10,505 nt of DNA, taken from positions 1 to 10,505 of the forward strand of contig CAZQGE010000049.1 of assembly GCA_964592815.1 (NCBI GenBank), written 5' to 3'. The notes below the pieces were generated by a model, which saw only the letters and a list, made by a program, of their open reading frames with translations, was not told the origin of the DNA and did no database searches. Source of the stretch: CAZQGE01 sp964592815. Lineage in GTDB: Bacteria; Bacillota; Clostridia; Christensenellales; CAG-917. How positions within the stretch are numbered: position 1 is the first letter of the stretch; the number at the start of each line of letters is the position of its first letter. Shown here piece by piece: positions 1-5,928 of the stretch. Position numbers and translations under genes: made by a program.

Positions 1-29
1 AGTATATCTTGGTTTTTCAAGGTTGTCAA
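1..29 (-). promoter_or_regulatory. Outward-facing sigma-A promoter at the left edge
   Basis: Read on the minus strand, a perfect -35 TTGACA (29-24) is followed after exactly 17 bases by TATACT (6-1), one mismatch from the -10 consensus. The DNA upstream of it (about 45-180) is very rich in A-tracts on this strand, as in UP-element-like DNA of strong promoters. Transcription would start just outside the window and run left, so a divergent gene or RNA operon is expected there. Its product cannot be seen. The match to consensus is direct; activity is inferred. Confidence 0.72.
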
Positions 30-229
30 GTGCAACGCATATCAATTTTGAAGAAAAAAACACTAACTTTTTTATTTTATTTTTCAATATTTTAGATTTT
101 ATTTTTCTTATTTTTGTTAAAATATTTTTTGTTGAATGGTTCTTATGAAAATTTTCCTTAACTTTTACTTTTTTTGCGCCCACACTTGAAAAAAAATCTG
201 TTTCGTTGTTTAATGGTTTAAGGTGAAAT
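30..229. other. AT-rich gene-free region upstream of rqcP
   Basis: This stretch between the outward promoter and rqcP is dominated by T-runs on the plus strand and holds no plausible coding frame or RNA gene. The rqcP ribosome binding site AAGGTGA (220-226) lies at its end. I see no convincing promoter for rqcP. The best match (TTGAAA 186-191, TTTAAT 209-214) would start the transcript inside the ribosome binding site. Confidence 0.6.
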
Positions 230-469
230 ATGAGAATTGACAAATTTTTGAAAGTATCAAGAATTATCAAGCGACGCGCAGTTGCCGCCGACGCTTGTGA
301 CGGCGGTCGAATAGAGATAAACGGAAAAACAGTAAAACCGTCAAAAGAGGTAAAGATTGGCGACAAAGTTACTGTTGCTTTTGGAAACAACAGCTTGAGT
401 TTTGAAGTTGTTAACATAGATGAAATTCAAAGCAAGCAGTCGGCAGATAATATGTATAGGATAATTTGA
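230..469 (+). CDS. rqcP: RqcP, S4-domain ribosome quality-control protein
   Basis: This is a 79-residue protein, almost entirely one S4 RNA-binding fold. The signature MRIDKFLKVSRIIKRR at the N-terminus, GRIEINGK near residues 26-33 and the terminal NMYRII closely follow Bacillus YabO/RqcP as I remember it. In that family the protein binds stalled 50S-peptidyl-tRNA complexes with RqcH. It promotes addition of alanine tails that mark the nascent chain for degradation. The ATG is preceded by AAGGTGA at a good distance. The stop is one base before the ATG of ispDF, so the two are probably co-transcribed and translationally coupled. In many Bacillota the gene is followed by yabP, yabQ and divIC; none of these follows here. 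Another small S4 protein is possible, but size and both termini favour RqcP. Confidence 0.88.
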   Translation: MRIDKFLKVSRIIKRRAVAADACDGGRIEINGKTVKPSKEVKIGDKVTVAFGNNSLSFEVVNIDEIQSKQSADNMYRII

Positions 470-470
470 A

Positions 471-1595
471 ATGAGTAATTTTAATGTCAACGTAATTATA
501 ACAGCAGGCGGACATAGCGTTAGATACGGCAAAAACAAGCTCTTCGAACCTTGCAAAACAAGTTGCGTCTTAATTGAAGCTATAAAGCCGTTTTTATCTT
601 TTTACGAAATCAAAAAAATTATAATAGCGATAGAACCGTCTTTTTCAGACGAATTTATTTTTAATTTGAAAAAATATGGCACCGATGCTGACAAACGTAT
701 AATTTTAACAGGTAGCGGTGAAACACGTGGACAAACCGTTATGCGAGGCATTGAAGCGTTGGACAAAAACTGCGACATAGTTTTAACACACGACGGCGCG
801 CGCCCATTTGTTTCTCAAAAACTTATCAAAGAAGTAATTGAAGGCGCAAGAAAGTGCGACGGCGCAGTTCCGTTTGTTGATATGACTGATTCTATGGTAA
901 ACATACAAGACGGAATAAGTTGCGTAAACCGCTCAGAATATAAACGTGTGCAAACACCGCAAGGTTTCAAAAAAAGCATATTTGTTGACGCATATAATCG
1001 CGCAAAAGGCGAGTTTACAGACGATTTAAGTTTAATAAAAAGTGTTTTAGATATATCCGTGTGTCCTGTTGACGGAGAATTAAGCAACATCAAAATCACA
1101 ACTCGCAACGACTTATTCAATGCTTTAACAGGTTGCGGATATGATATTCATAGATTTCAAAGCGGAAACGGCATAAAACTCAACGGTGTTTTTATACCTT
1201 GTCCATACTCTTTTGTTGCACATTCAGACGGCGACGTACCCGTGCACGCAATTATGGACGCAATTTTATCTGCCGTTGGTCAAAAGGATATTGGGCACTT
1301 CTTCCCCGTTGACGACCCCGCTTATGATGGAGCAAACAGCTTTGACCTTTTGAAACAAGTCATAGAGGTTGCATTCAAAAAAGGATACAAACTTTCAAAT
1401 TTGTCCGTAAGCATTATAGCTGAAACTCCAAAAATCGCACCCCACATAGACGCAATGAAACTCACGCTTGCAAACGTATTCGACGTAGGCACAGACAAAA
1501 TTGGTATAACGGCAACAACAAACGAGCAAGTTGGAGAAATTGGAAACAAAGAAGCGATTGCGGCGTTCGCAACTGTTATGCTTACGTCTTGCTGA
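471..1595 (+). CDS. ispDF: Bifunctional IspD-IspF, MEP isoprenoid pathway
   Basis: This 374-residue fusion makes isoprenoid precursors. Residues 1 to about 218 are 2-C-methyl-D-erythritol 4-phosphate cytidylyltransferase (IspD): AGGHSVRYGKNK at 12-23 with likely catalytic R18 and K23, HDGARPF at 107-113, then QTPQGF, TDDLSLI and NIKITT. Residues 221-374 are 2-C-methyl-D-erythritol 2,4-cyclodiphosphate synthase (IspF): GYDIH supplies metal ligands D225 and H227, AHSDGD follows at 250-255, H259 is the third ligand, and the C-terminal ITATTNEQVGEIG matches the substrate loop. The enzymes catalyse steps 3 and 5 of the MEP route; IspE, which acts between them, is not in the window. There is almost no linker. 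The gene starts one base after rqcP and has no clear ribosome binding site beyond what coupling provides. Fused IspDF proteins are well known in alpha- and epsilonproteobacteria. Confidence 0.95.
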   Translation: MSNFNVNVIITAGGHSVRYGKNKLFEPCKTSCVLIEAIKPFLSFYEIKKIIIAIEPSFSDEFIFNLKKYGTDADKRIILTGSGETRGQTVMRGIEALDKNCDIVLTHDGARPFVSQKLIKEVIEGARKCDGAVPFVDMTDSMVNIQDGISCVNRSEYKRVQTPQGFKKSIFVDAYNRAKGEFTDDLSLIKSVLDISVCPVDGELSNIKITTRNDLFNALTGCGYDIHRFQSGNGIKLNGVFIPCPYSFVAHSDGDVPVHAIMDAILSAVGQKDIGHFFPVDDPAYDGANSFDLLKQVIEVAFKKGYKLSNLSVSIIAETPKIAPHIDAMKLTLANVFDVGTDKIGITATTNEQVGEIGNKEAIAAFATVMLTSC

Positions 1596-1788
1596 CAGCT
1601 TTCACTTATGCAAACAAATTAAACGTTGCAAGATTGTTTTAGACGTTTTTGTAATTTGTTTTGATTATGAACTTTTACGCAGACTTATCTATACGTTCAG
1701 TCTGTAAAGCAAACTCTTTCAATCAAACGAATGTTTACTGACACCGTTTTGCTAAAACCATAAAACACATTCTTTCAGTTAGCAAAGT
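1596..1788. other. Intergenic region between convergent ispDF and rpsI
   Basis: This gene-free stretch lies between the ispDF stop and the shared terminator hairpin. It contains only a weak six-pair dyad, CAGACT (1680-1685) and AGTCTG (1699-1704), with no T-run after it. I see no coding frame, tRNA or promoter of note. It is probably the 3' untranslated region of the rqcP-ispDF message. Confidence 0.5.
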
Positions 1789-1826
1789 AAAAAAAGGACA
1801 CAGAAAACTGTGTCCTTTGATTTTTT
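1789..1826 (-). terminator. Intrinsic terminator of rplM-rpsI, probably bidirectional
   Basis: An 11-pair perfect stem, AAAGGACACAG (1793-1803) and CTGTGTCCTTT (1808-1818), closes a four-base loop. For the minus-strand operon it ends in a run of seven T (complement of 1789-1795). On the plus strand the stem is followed by GATTTTTTGATT (1819 onward), so it can also stop transcripts from ispDF. Confidence 0.88.
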
Positions 1827-1839
1827 GATTTGCAAGCGA

Positions 1840-2259
1840 TTAACGTTTGCTGAATTGTGGTGCTTTACGAGCCTTGTGCAAACCGTATTTTTTACGTTCT
1901 TTTGCTCTTGGGTCACGTGTTAAGAAACCAGCTTTTTTCAAAATAGCGCGATATGCGTCTGTGTCTGCAACACAAAGAGCTCTTGCAATACCGTGACGAA
2001 TTGCACCTGCTTGACCTGTCATACCGCCACCTTTAACGTTTACATATACGTCAAATTTGTCAGCTGTTTCAGTAGATTGCAAAGGTTGGTTTACAATAAG
2101 TTTCATTGTGTCGAGAGGGAAGTATTCTTCCAAAGAACGCTTGTTGATAACAATTGCGCCCTCGCCACCGGGAATAAGACGAACTCTTGCGATAGCTGTC
2201 TTTCTTCTGCCTGTGCCAAGATATTGAATCTTCTTTTTAACAGTTTTCTTTGTAGCCAT
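1840..2259 (-). CDS. rpsI: 30S ribosomal protein S9
   Basis: This 139-residue protein is slightly longer than the usual 130 or so, because of a short basic N-terminal extension before YLGTGRRKTAIARVRL. The family signature GGGMTGQAGAIRHGIARAL lies in the middle. The end KYGLHKARKAPQFSKR carries the invariant C-terminal Ser-Lys-Arg tail that reaches the P-site tRNA in the small subunit. The ATG is preceded by AGGTGAAAT, an unambiguous ribosome binding site. It follows rplM by 12 bases, the standard L13-S9 operon order, so both share the rplM promoter and leader and end at the hairpin near 1800. The protein is complete and looks normal. Confidence 0.98.
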   Translation of the reverse strand: MATKKTVKKKIQYLGTGRRKTAIARVRLIPGGEGAIVINKRSLEEYFPLDTMKLIVNQPLQSTETADKFDVYVNVKGGGMTGQAGAIRHGIARALCVADTDAYRAILKKAGFLTRDPRAKERKKYGLHKARKAPQFSKR

Positions 2260-2271
2260 ATTTCACCTCGA

Positions 2272-2736
2272 CTAATTCAATTTAAGCTCGATAGGAGTTT
2301 GAGCTTGATGACTATGCTCGCTGCCTGTGTAAACACGAAGCTTTTTGAGCATATTTTCACCCAAAGAGTTTTTGGGAAGCATACCCTTTACTGCTTTATA
2401 AACAGCAAAATCGGGCTTTTCGTTCATAAGTTTTTTGTATTGAATTTCTTTCAAACCGCCAATGAAACCTGTGTGATAACGATAGTATTTTTGTTCCAAC
2501 TTTTTGCCAGTCAAACGTACTTTATCACAGTTGATTATGATGACGTGGTCACCACAATCTACGTTGGGGGTGTATTCAGGTTTGTTTTTACCTTTCAAAA
2601 TTGTGGCAACCTGTGAAGCAAGACGACCAAGAACCATATCGGTTGCGTCGACAATATACCATTTGCTTTCTACTTCACCGGGCTTTGCCATAAAAGACTT
2701 GTTATTTTTTGCCATACTAGACAAATCTTTAGCCAT
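2272..2736 (-). CDS. rplM: 50S ribosomal protein L13
   Basis: This 154-residue large-subunit protein, an early assembly protein that binds 23S rRNA, is recognisable from KWYIVDATDMVLGRLAS, VDCGDHVIIINCDKVRLTGKK, YRYHTGFIGG and AVKGMLPKNSLG. The family usually begins about four residues before MAKPGEVE, so this copy carries about 11 extra N-terminal residues, MAKDLSSMAKN. Three in-frame MAK triplets (residues 1, 8 and 16) make the start ambiguous by homology. However, the first ATG is the one directly preceded by GGAGGT at five bases, so I keep it. The gene is transcribed from the promoter at 2868-2840 through a foldable leader and is followed 12 bases later by rpsI. Confidence 0.97.
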   Translation of the reverse strand: MAKDLSSMAKNNKSFMAKPGEVESKWYIVDATDMVLGRLASQVATILKGKNKPEYTPNVDCGDHVIIINCDKVRLTGKKLEQKYYRYHTGFIGGLKEIQYKKLMNEKPDFAVYKAVKGMLPKNSLGENMLKKLRVYTGSEHSHQAQTPIELKLN

Positions 2737-2761
2737 AGCTGACCTCCAAAATTATGTTTTA

Positions 2762-2833
2762 TTTTAGATGTATTTCGACTGCAAAAAGAGGGGCTAGTTC
2801 GTTTTCGCAATAAATTTCAATCTAAAAAGATGC
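2762..2833 (-). promoter_or_regulatory. Structured 5' leader of rplM, candidate L13 autoregulatory leader
   Basis: Between the inferred transcription start (about 2833) and the rplM ribosome binding site, the minus-strand RNA can form an outer eight-pair stem, UUUUAGAU (2827-2820) with AUCUAAAA (2769-2762). An inner seven-pair stem pairs GCGAAAA (2808-2802) with UUUUUGC (2787-2781), using one G-U pair and a 13-16 base C-rich loop. A competing small hairpin, AUCU-UUUU-AGAU (2831-2820), uses the same 5' arm. L13 leaders that bind their own protein are a known Rfam class in Bacillota. The pairing is visible; membership of that class is an inference I could not test. Confidence 0.55.
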
Positions 2834-2839
2834 TTAGTT

Positions 2840-2868
2840 ATGATAATCAACCTACAAAAATAAGTCAA
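2840..2868 (-). promoter_or_regulatory. Sigma-A promoter of rplM-rpsI
   Basis: On the minus strand TTGACT (2868-2863) and TATCAT (2845-2840) are separated by exactly 17 bases; each differs from consensus at one position. The expected start near 2833 gives a leader of about 97 bases ahead of rplM. The remaining DNA up to the glycosidase stop (2869-2977) shows no gene and no convincing terminator. Confidence 0.75.
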
Positions 2869-2977
2869 GCGTTTTGAATACATTTCCATTTTGAATTCTA
2901 CATAATTAGACATATATAGAGAGAATAGCTTATATTTCTAATTAAACACCTAATTTAGTACGCTGACAGAAGTTCCC

Positions 2978-5074
2978 TTACTTTTCTGTTTTATCATCTG
3001 CGGTTTCAATGTTTTTTATTAAAATTTTTGATGCCTTCAACGGCATTGAAAACCCTTTGACTTTGCCGCAACTTACTCCGTCCACAATTATGTCGGCACA
3101 TTTTGCGTCAGACAATTCAAAATTAAGTCGTTTCGTGTCCAATTTGCCGTTTACGCTCAGTTCCAAGACGTAACCGTTTTTAGATTTTTTCATATCGAAA
3201 CAAATTTCGCCGTCAGTATCACGCAAAACGTACTTGTTTTGTCCGATATACATTTTAATGTCCAATTCCTCAAACTTGGTGCTGTTATATTCCGTTTTCA
3301 AAAGCGGAATAATTGCGCCAGCTCTTGCAAAAACAGGATATTCGTTTAAGGGACAAACTACTTCAGCAACACTATCCCCTTCATATTTTTCACCGTTAAA
3401 AATGTTTGTCCAAACCCCACTTGGAAACCAAACTTTCAATTTTGAAAGTTTGCCATCTGTTGACGGTTCAACAACAGGTGCAACAAGCAGTTGCTCTCCA
3501 AATATGTATTGGTTTTTGAACTCGTCTTTATATGCGTTTTCACAATCGTAAAAATAGTACATTGGCGAACAAAGCGGAATTGCGTCTTGGTGAGTGCGAA
3601 TGTCAGCGGTGTACAAATACGGCAACAATTTATGACGCAAAATCATAATTTCTTTTGCAAATTCCTCAGTTTTAGGATAAAGCCAAGGTTCTTTGCTTAT
3701 TCCGATTTTGGTTGAATGTAGTCTATTGATTGGAGAAAAAACGCCTAATTGTAGCCACCTTAAATATAATTCATTGTCACCTTTGCTGAACTGATGGCCT
3801 CCAATATCGTGCGACCACCAAGTATATCCGACATTGGACGCTGTCGCTGTAAAATATGGTTGAATTTGAAGACTTTTCCAACAAACAATTGTATCGCCTG
3901 AAAAACCAAGCGGATAACGATGCGAGCCAAGTCCCGCATATCTTGACAAAATAATTCCGTCTTCCTTGTTTCGATTGATGTCCAAGGTGTGATAGTGATT
4001 GAGCAACCACAACGGGTCAAGCCCTTTAATCTTAGATTTTTTGCCTTGTTGCCAATCAATCCACCAAAAATCAACGCCGTCTTTTTCATACGGGTGGTGC
4101 AAAATGTCAAAATAACTGTCACGAAACTTTGAGTTTGTCAAATCAAATTTAACAGTCTTTTTGCTTTTTGGGTCAATCCCGTTAGCTTGCGCCATATCGG
4201 AATATTGTTGCTCAAAAAATCTAACTCCGTCACGAGGGTGCAAATTAAGTGTAATTGCAAGTCCTCTGTTTTTAAGTTGGTTCAAAAAACTCTTATAATC
4301 AGGGAAAAGCGATTTTTCAAAGGTATAACCCGTCCAGCCCCTACCTTGAAACAAATTGCTGTTATTAACTTTCTTTGGAACGTTTTTTACGATATGCCAA
4401 TCCATATCAACGGTGGCAACTGTAAGTGGAATTCCTTTGTTGCGGAATTTATCCATAAGTTCAATATATTCGTTGTCTGAATAAGCGTGATAACGCGACC
4501 ACCAATTTCCAAGTGCGTATTTTGGAATTATTGGAGGATAACCCGTAAGCCCAAAATAATCTTTCAACCCTTCCAAATAGTTTCTTCCAAAAGCGAGTAT
4601 ATAAAAATCTTGAGTGCCTTTTTCTCTTTGTATTATTTCGCCATTAAGATTAAGTAAACACGACTTTGAGTCATCTAAAACCGTAACTCCACTTTTAGAC
4701 ATAAGGCCATCTGGAAATTTGACGTTTCCGCCGTTCATATCAAGCGTTCTTACAGTTCCTTTCAAATTATCTTTTTCAGAGACTTCCAAATGTTTTGAGC
4801 CACTTTCACACGTAAATTTTAATGTTCTTGTATCAATATCAAATTTTGCAGAACGTGTAATAATCGACACTTTATATCCGCTTTCTGTAATTGTAAACTG
4901 TGGTTTTGCAAAATTTCTGCATATAACTATCTGCGTAGCCAAGTCGATAAATCCTTGTTTTGACGCCTTTTCAATTCTTACGATTTTATCTGAAAGCACG
5001 CTTATTCTAACATCGTTTTTTATGTAAATATTTTTTTCGTCGGCAGGCGCGGACGAAACACAAAATTGATTCAT
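2978..5074 (-). CDS. Cytoplasmic glycoside hydrolase family 31 enzyme
   Basis: This 698-residue retaining alpha-glycosidase has an N-terminal beta-sandwich (about 1-175), a catalytic barrel (about 180-510) and C-terminal beta domains. The barrel opens with IPKYALGNWWSRYHAYSDNEY, and D225 lies in VDMDW. The likely nucleophile is D340 in WWIDWQQG and the likely acid/base is D394 in FSGDTIVCW. WSHDIGGH (around D423) and PINRLHS complete the family signature. There is no signal peptide, so it should act on imported oligosaccharides. The substrate (alpha-glucoside, alpha-xyloside or other) cannot be read from sequence alone; the nucleophile loop departs from the common DMNE form. I start at the ATG at 5074 because GGAGAG lies just upstream. 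An upstream in-frame TTG at 5086 overlaps that ribosome binding site and is unlikely to be used. It follows the regulator gene by 58 bases and probably shares its promoter. Confidence 0.92.
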   Translation of the reverse strand: MNQFCVSSAPADEKNIYIKNDVRISVLSDKIVRIEKASKQGFIDLATQIVICRNFAKPQFTITESGYKVSIITRSAKFDIDTRTLKFTCESGSKHLEVSEKDNLKGTVRTLDMNGGNVKFPDGLMSKSGVTVLDDSKSCLLNLNGEIIQREKGTQDFYILAFGRNYLEGLKDYFGLTGYPPIIPKYALGNWWSRYHAYSDNEYIELMDKFRNKGIPLTVATVDMDWHIVKNVPKKVNNSNLFQGRGWTGYTFEKSLFPDYKSFLNQLKNRGLAITLNLHPRDGVRFFEQQYSDMAQANGIDPKSKKTVKFDLTNSKFRDSYFDILHHPYEKDGVDFWWIDWQQGKKSKIKGLDPLWLLNHYHTLDINRNKEDGIILSRYAGLGSHRYPLGFSGDTIVCWKSLQIQPYFTATASNVGYTWWSHDIGGHQFSKGDNELYLRWLQLGVFSPINRLHSTKIGISKEPWLYPKTEEFAKEIMILRHKLLPYLYTADIRTHQDAIPLCSPMYYFYDCENAYKDEFKNQYIFGEQLLVAPVVEPSTDGKLSKLKVWFPSGVWTNIFNGEKYEGDSVAEVVCPLNEYPVFARAGAIIPLLKTEYNSTKFEELDIKMYIGQNKYVLRDTDGEICFDMKKSKNGYVLELSVNGKLDTKRLNFELSDAKCADIIVDGVSCGKVKGFSMPLKASKILIKNIETADDKTEK

Positions 5075-5105
5075 AGCACTCTCCAAATTTATAAATCAAA
5101 CAACA

Positions 5106-5128
5106 AAGTCTCCCTTTACGGGAGACTT
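5106..5128 (-). terminator. Hairpin between regulator and glycosidase genes (partial terminator or processing site)
   Basis: A perfect nine-pair stem, AAGTCTCCC (5106-5114) with GGGAGACTT (5120-5128), encloses five bases. It starts four bases after the regulator stop. On the minus strand it is followed by TGTTGTTTGATTT, which is T-rich but interrupted, so termination may be incomplete. It stands 31 bases before the glycosidase ATG and could lower downstream expression or protect the upstream message. Confidence 0.6.
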
Positions 5129-5132
5129 GAAA

Positions 5133-5705
5133 TCAACCTTCGTATGCTTTCAACACAATTGCCAAAAACTCACAATTTTGACCACCTATCGCAATCATTC
5201 CGTGCGGTTGTGAGCTATCATAATAAACGGTATCTCCCTTTTCCAAAACTTCGGTTTTTCCGTTTATTGATACCAAAAGTGAACCAGACAAAATATAATC
5301 CATTTCCTGTCCTTTGTGTGTTGACAACGAAATAGGCTTGTTTTGCGCATCTTTTTCATATGGTGCAACAACATAAAACGGTTCTGCAGTTCTGTCTTTG
5401 AAATTGTGCGCGAGATGCTCATACGTAAACGAGTGCCTTCTTTCTGTTACAACACCTTGCCCCGCCTTAACTACGCTGTAACTTGAAAGTTTTGGAGTTT
5501 CTCCCGTAAGCAATGAAGTAACGTTTACGCCAAACTTTTCAGCGCAATTATAAAGCATTGTCACAGAAAAATCTTTTCCTCCATCTTCAAATTCCAAATA
5601 TGAAGTCACGTCCATTCCTGTAACTTTTGCCATTTCTTGTGGCGTTATTTCCATATCTTCACGGAGTGATTTTAACCTTTGTGCAATTTCAGCATTGTTA
5701 GACAT
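5133..5705 (-). CDS. XRE-family regulator with C-terminal cupin domain
   Basis: This 190-residue transcription factor has an N-terminal helix-turn-helix (about 5-66: IAQRLKSLREDMEITPQEMAKVTG, ending in VTSLLTGE). A small-molecule-binding cupin barrel follows (about 105-188). Likely metal ligands are H130 and E134 in THKGQEMDY and H168 in SSQPHGM. The usual HxH pair of cupin motif 1 is reduced to a single His. Proteins of this layout (as PuuR) typically repress a neighbouring operon and respond to a metabolite; this close subtype is common in Clostridia. The ATG has GAGGG five bases upstream. A consensus promoter drives it, with an inverted repeat around the -35. It is divergent from the aminotransferase gene and upstream of the glycosidase gene, so it may control one or both. 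The ligand is unknown. Confidence 0.9.
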   Translation of the reverse strand: MSNNAEIAQRLKSLREDMEITPQEMAKVTGMDVTSYLEFEDGGKDFSVTMLYNCAEKFGVNVTSLLTGETPKLSSYSVVKAGQGVVTERRHSFTYEHLAHNFKDRTAEPFYVVAPYEKDAQNKPISLSTHKGQEMDYILSGSLLVSINGKTEVLEKGDTVYYDSSQPHGMIAIGGQNCEFLAIVLKAYEG

Positions 5706-5733
5706 ATATTCCCTCGCATTATTTATTGTTTTT

Positions 5734-5762
5734 ATTTTACTCTAAGGTATGCGGGTTGTCAA
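5734..5762 (-). promoter_or_regulatory. Sigma-A promoter of the XRE-cupin regulator
   Basis: On the minus strand a perfect TTGACA (5762-5757) is followed after 17 bases by TAAAAT (5739-5734), one mismatch from consensus. Transcription should begin near 5727, giving a leader of about 20 bases before the regulator ATG. Confidence 0.75.
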
Positions 5763-5772
5763 TTATGCATAC
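5747..5772. promoter_or_regulatory. Candidate operator dyad around the regulator -35
   Basis: GTATGC (5747-5752) and its complement-reverse GCATAC (5767-5772) flank the -35 hexamer with centres 20 bases apart, about two helical turns on one face. This placement suits autoregulation by the HTH-cupin protein. The repeat is seen; its use as an operator is inferred. Confidence 0.4.
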
Positions 5773-5828
5773 GGCTTGAATGCGTCATTTTTTAACATTA
5801 TCAATAATTGCACAAAAATATGCCGACA

Positions 5829-5862
5829 AAAAGTTTGAGCAACTTACTCTATGCAAACTTTT
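5829..5862. promoter_or_regulatory. Candidate operator: inverted repeat upstream of the aminotransferase
   Basis: AAAAGTTTG (5829-5837) and CAAACTTTT (5854-5862) form a perfect nine-base inverted repeat with a 16-base spacer. It lies directly upstream of the promoter-like hexamers at 5867-5900. It carries no T-run on the plus strand, so it does not look like a terminator of plus-strand transcripts. It could bind the divergent regulator or another factor. Confidence 0.4.
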
Positions 5863-5866
5863 CCGC

Positions 5867-5900
5867 TATAATTGACATTATAAGATAAATAACTTAAACT
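5867..5900 (+). promoter_or_regulatory. Promoter region of the aminotransferase-thioesterase operon
   Basis: A perfect -35 TTGACA (5872-5877) is followed after 17 bases by TAAACT (5895-5900, four of six matches), predicting a start near 5907. An overlapping perfect TATAAT (5867-5872) could instead be the -10, but it has only a poor -35 (TTACTC) 17 bases upstream. Which one is used is unresolved. Confidence 0.5.
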
Positions 5901-5928
5901 TATTTTATAAACTACAAAAAGGTGCAAT

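Noticed and set aside
186..214. TTGAAA - 17 bases - TTTAAT as the rqcP promoter
   Set aside because: The predicted start (220-221) falls on the ribosome binding site AAGGTGA, leaving almost no leader. The region is so AT-rich that such a match is likely by chance.
1680..1704. CAGACT/AGTCTG dyad after ispDF
   Set aside because: It has six pairs with a 13-base loop and no T-run, too weak for a terminator or named RNA element.
1993..2616. A 207-codon open frame on the plus strand
   Set aside because: It is antisense to rpsI and rplM, which are unmistakable. It has no ribosome binding site or recognisable domain.
3760..4122. Open frame inside the glycosidase gene, other frame
   Set aside because: It overlaps the highly conserved catalytic barrel of the real gene and has no independent signals.
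5075..5086. TTG at 5086 as the glycosidase start
   Set aside because: It sits on the GGAGAG that serves the ATG at 5074. The four extra codons have no ribosome binding site of their own.
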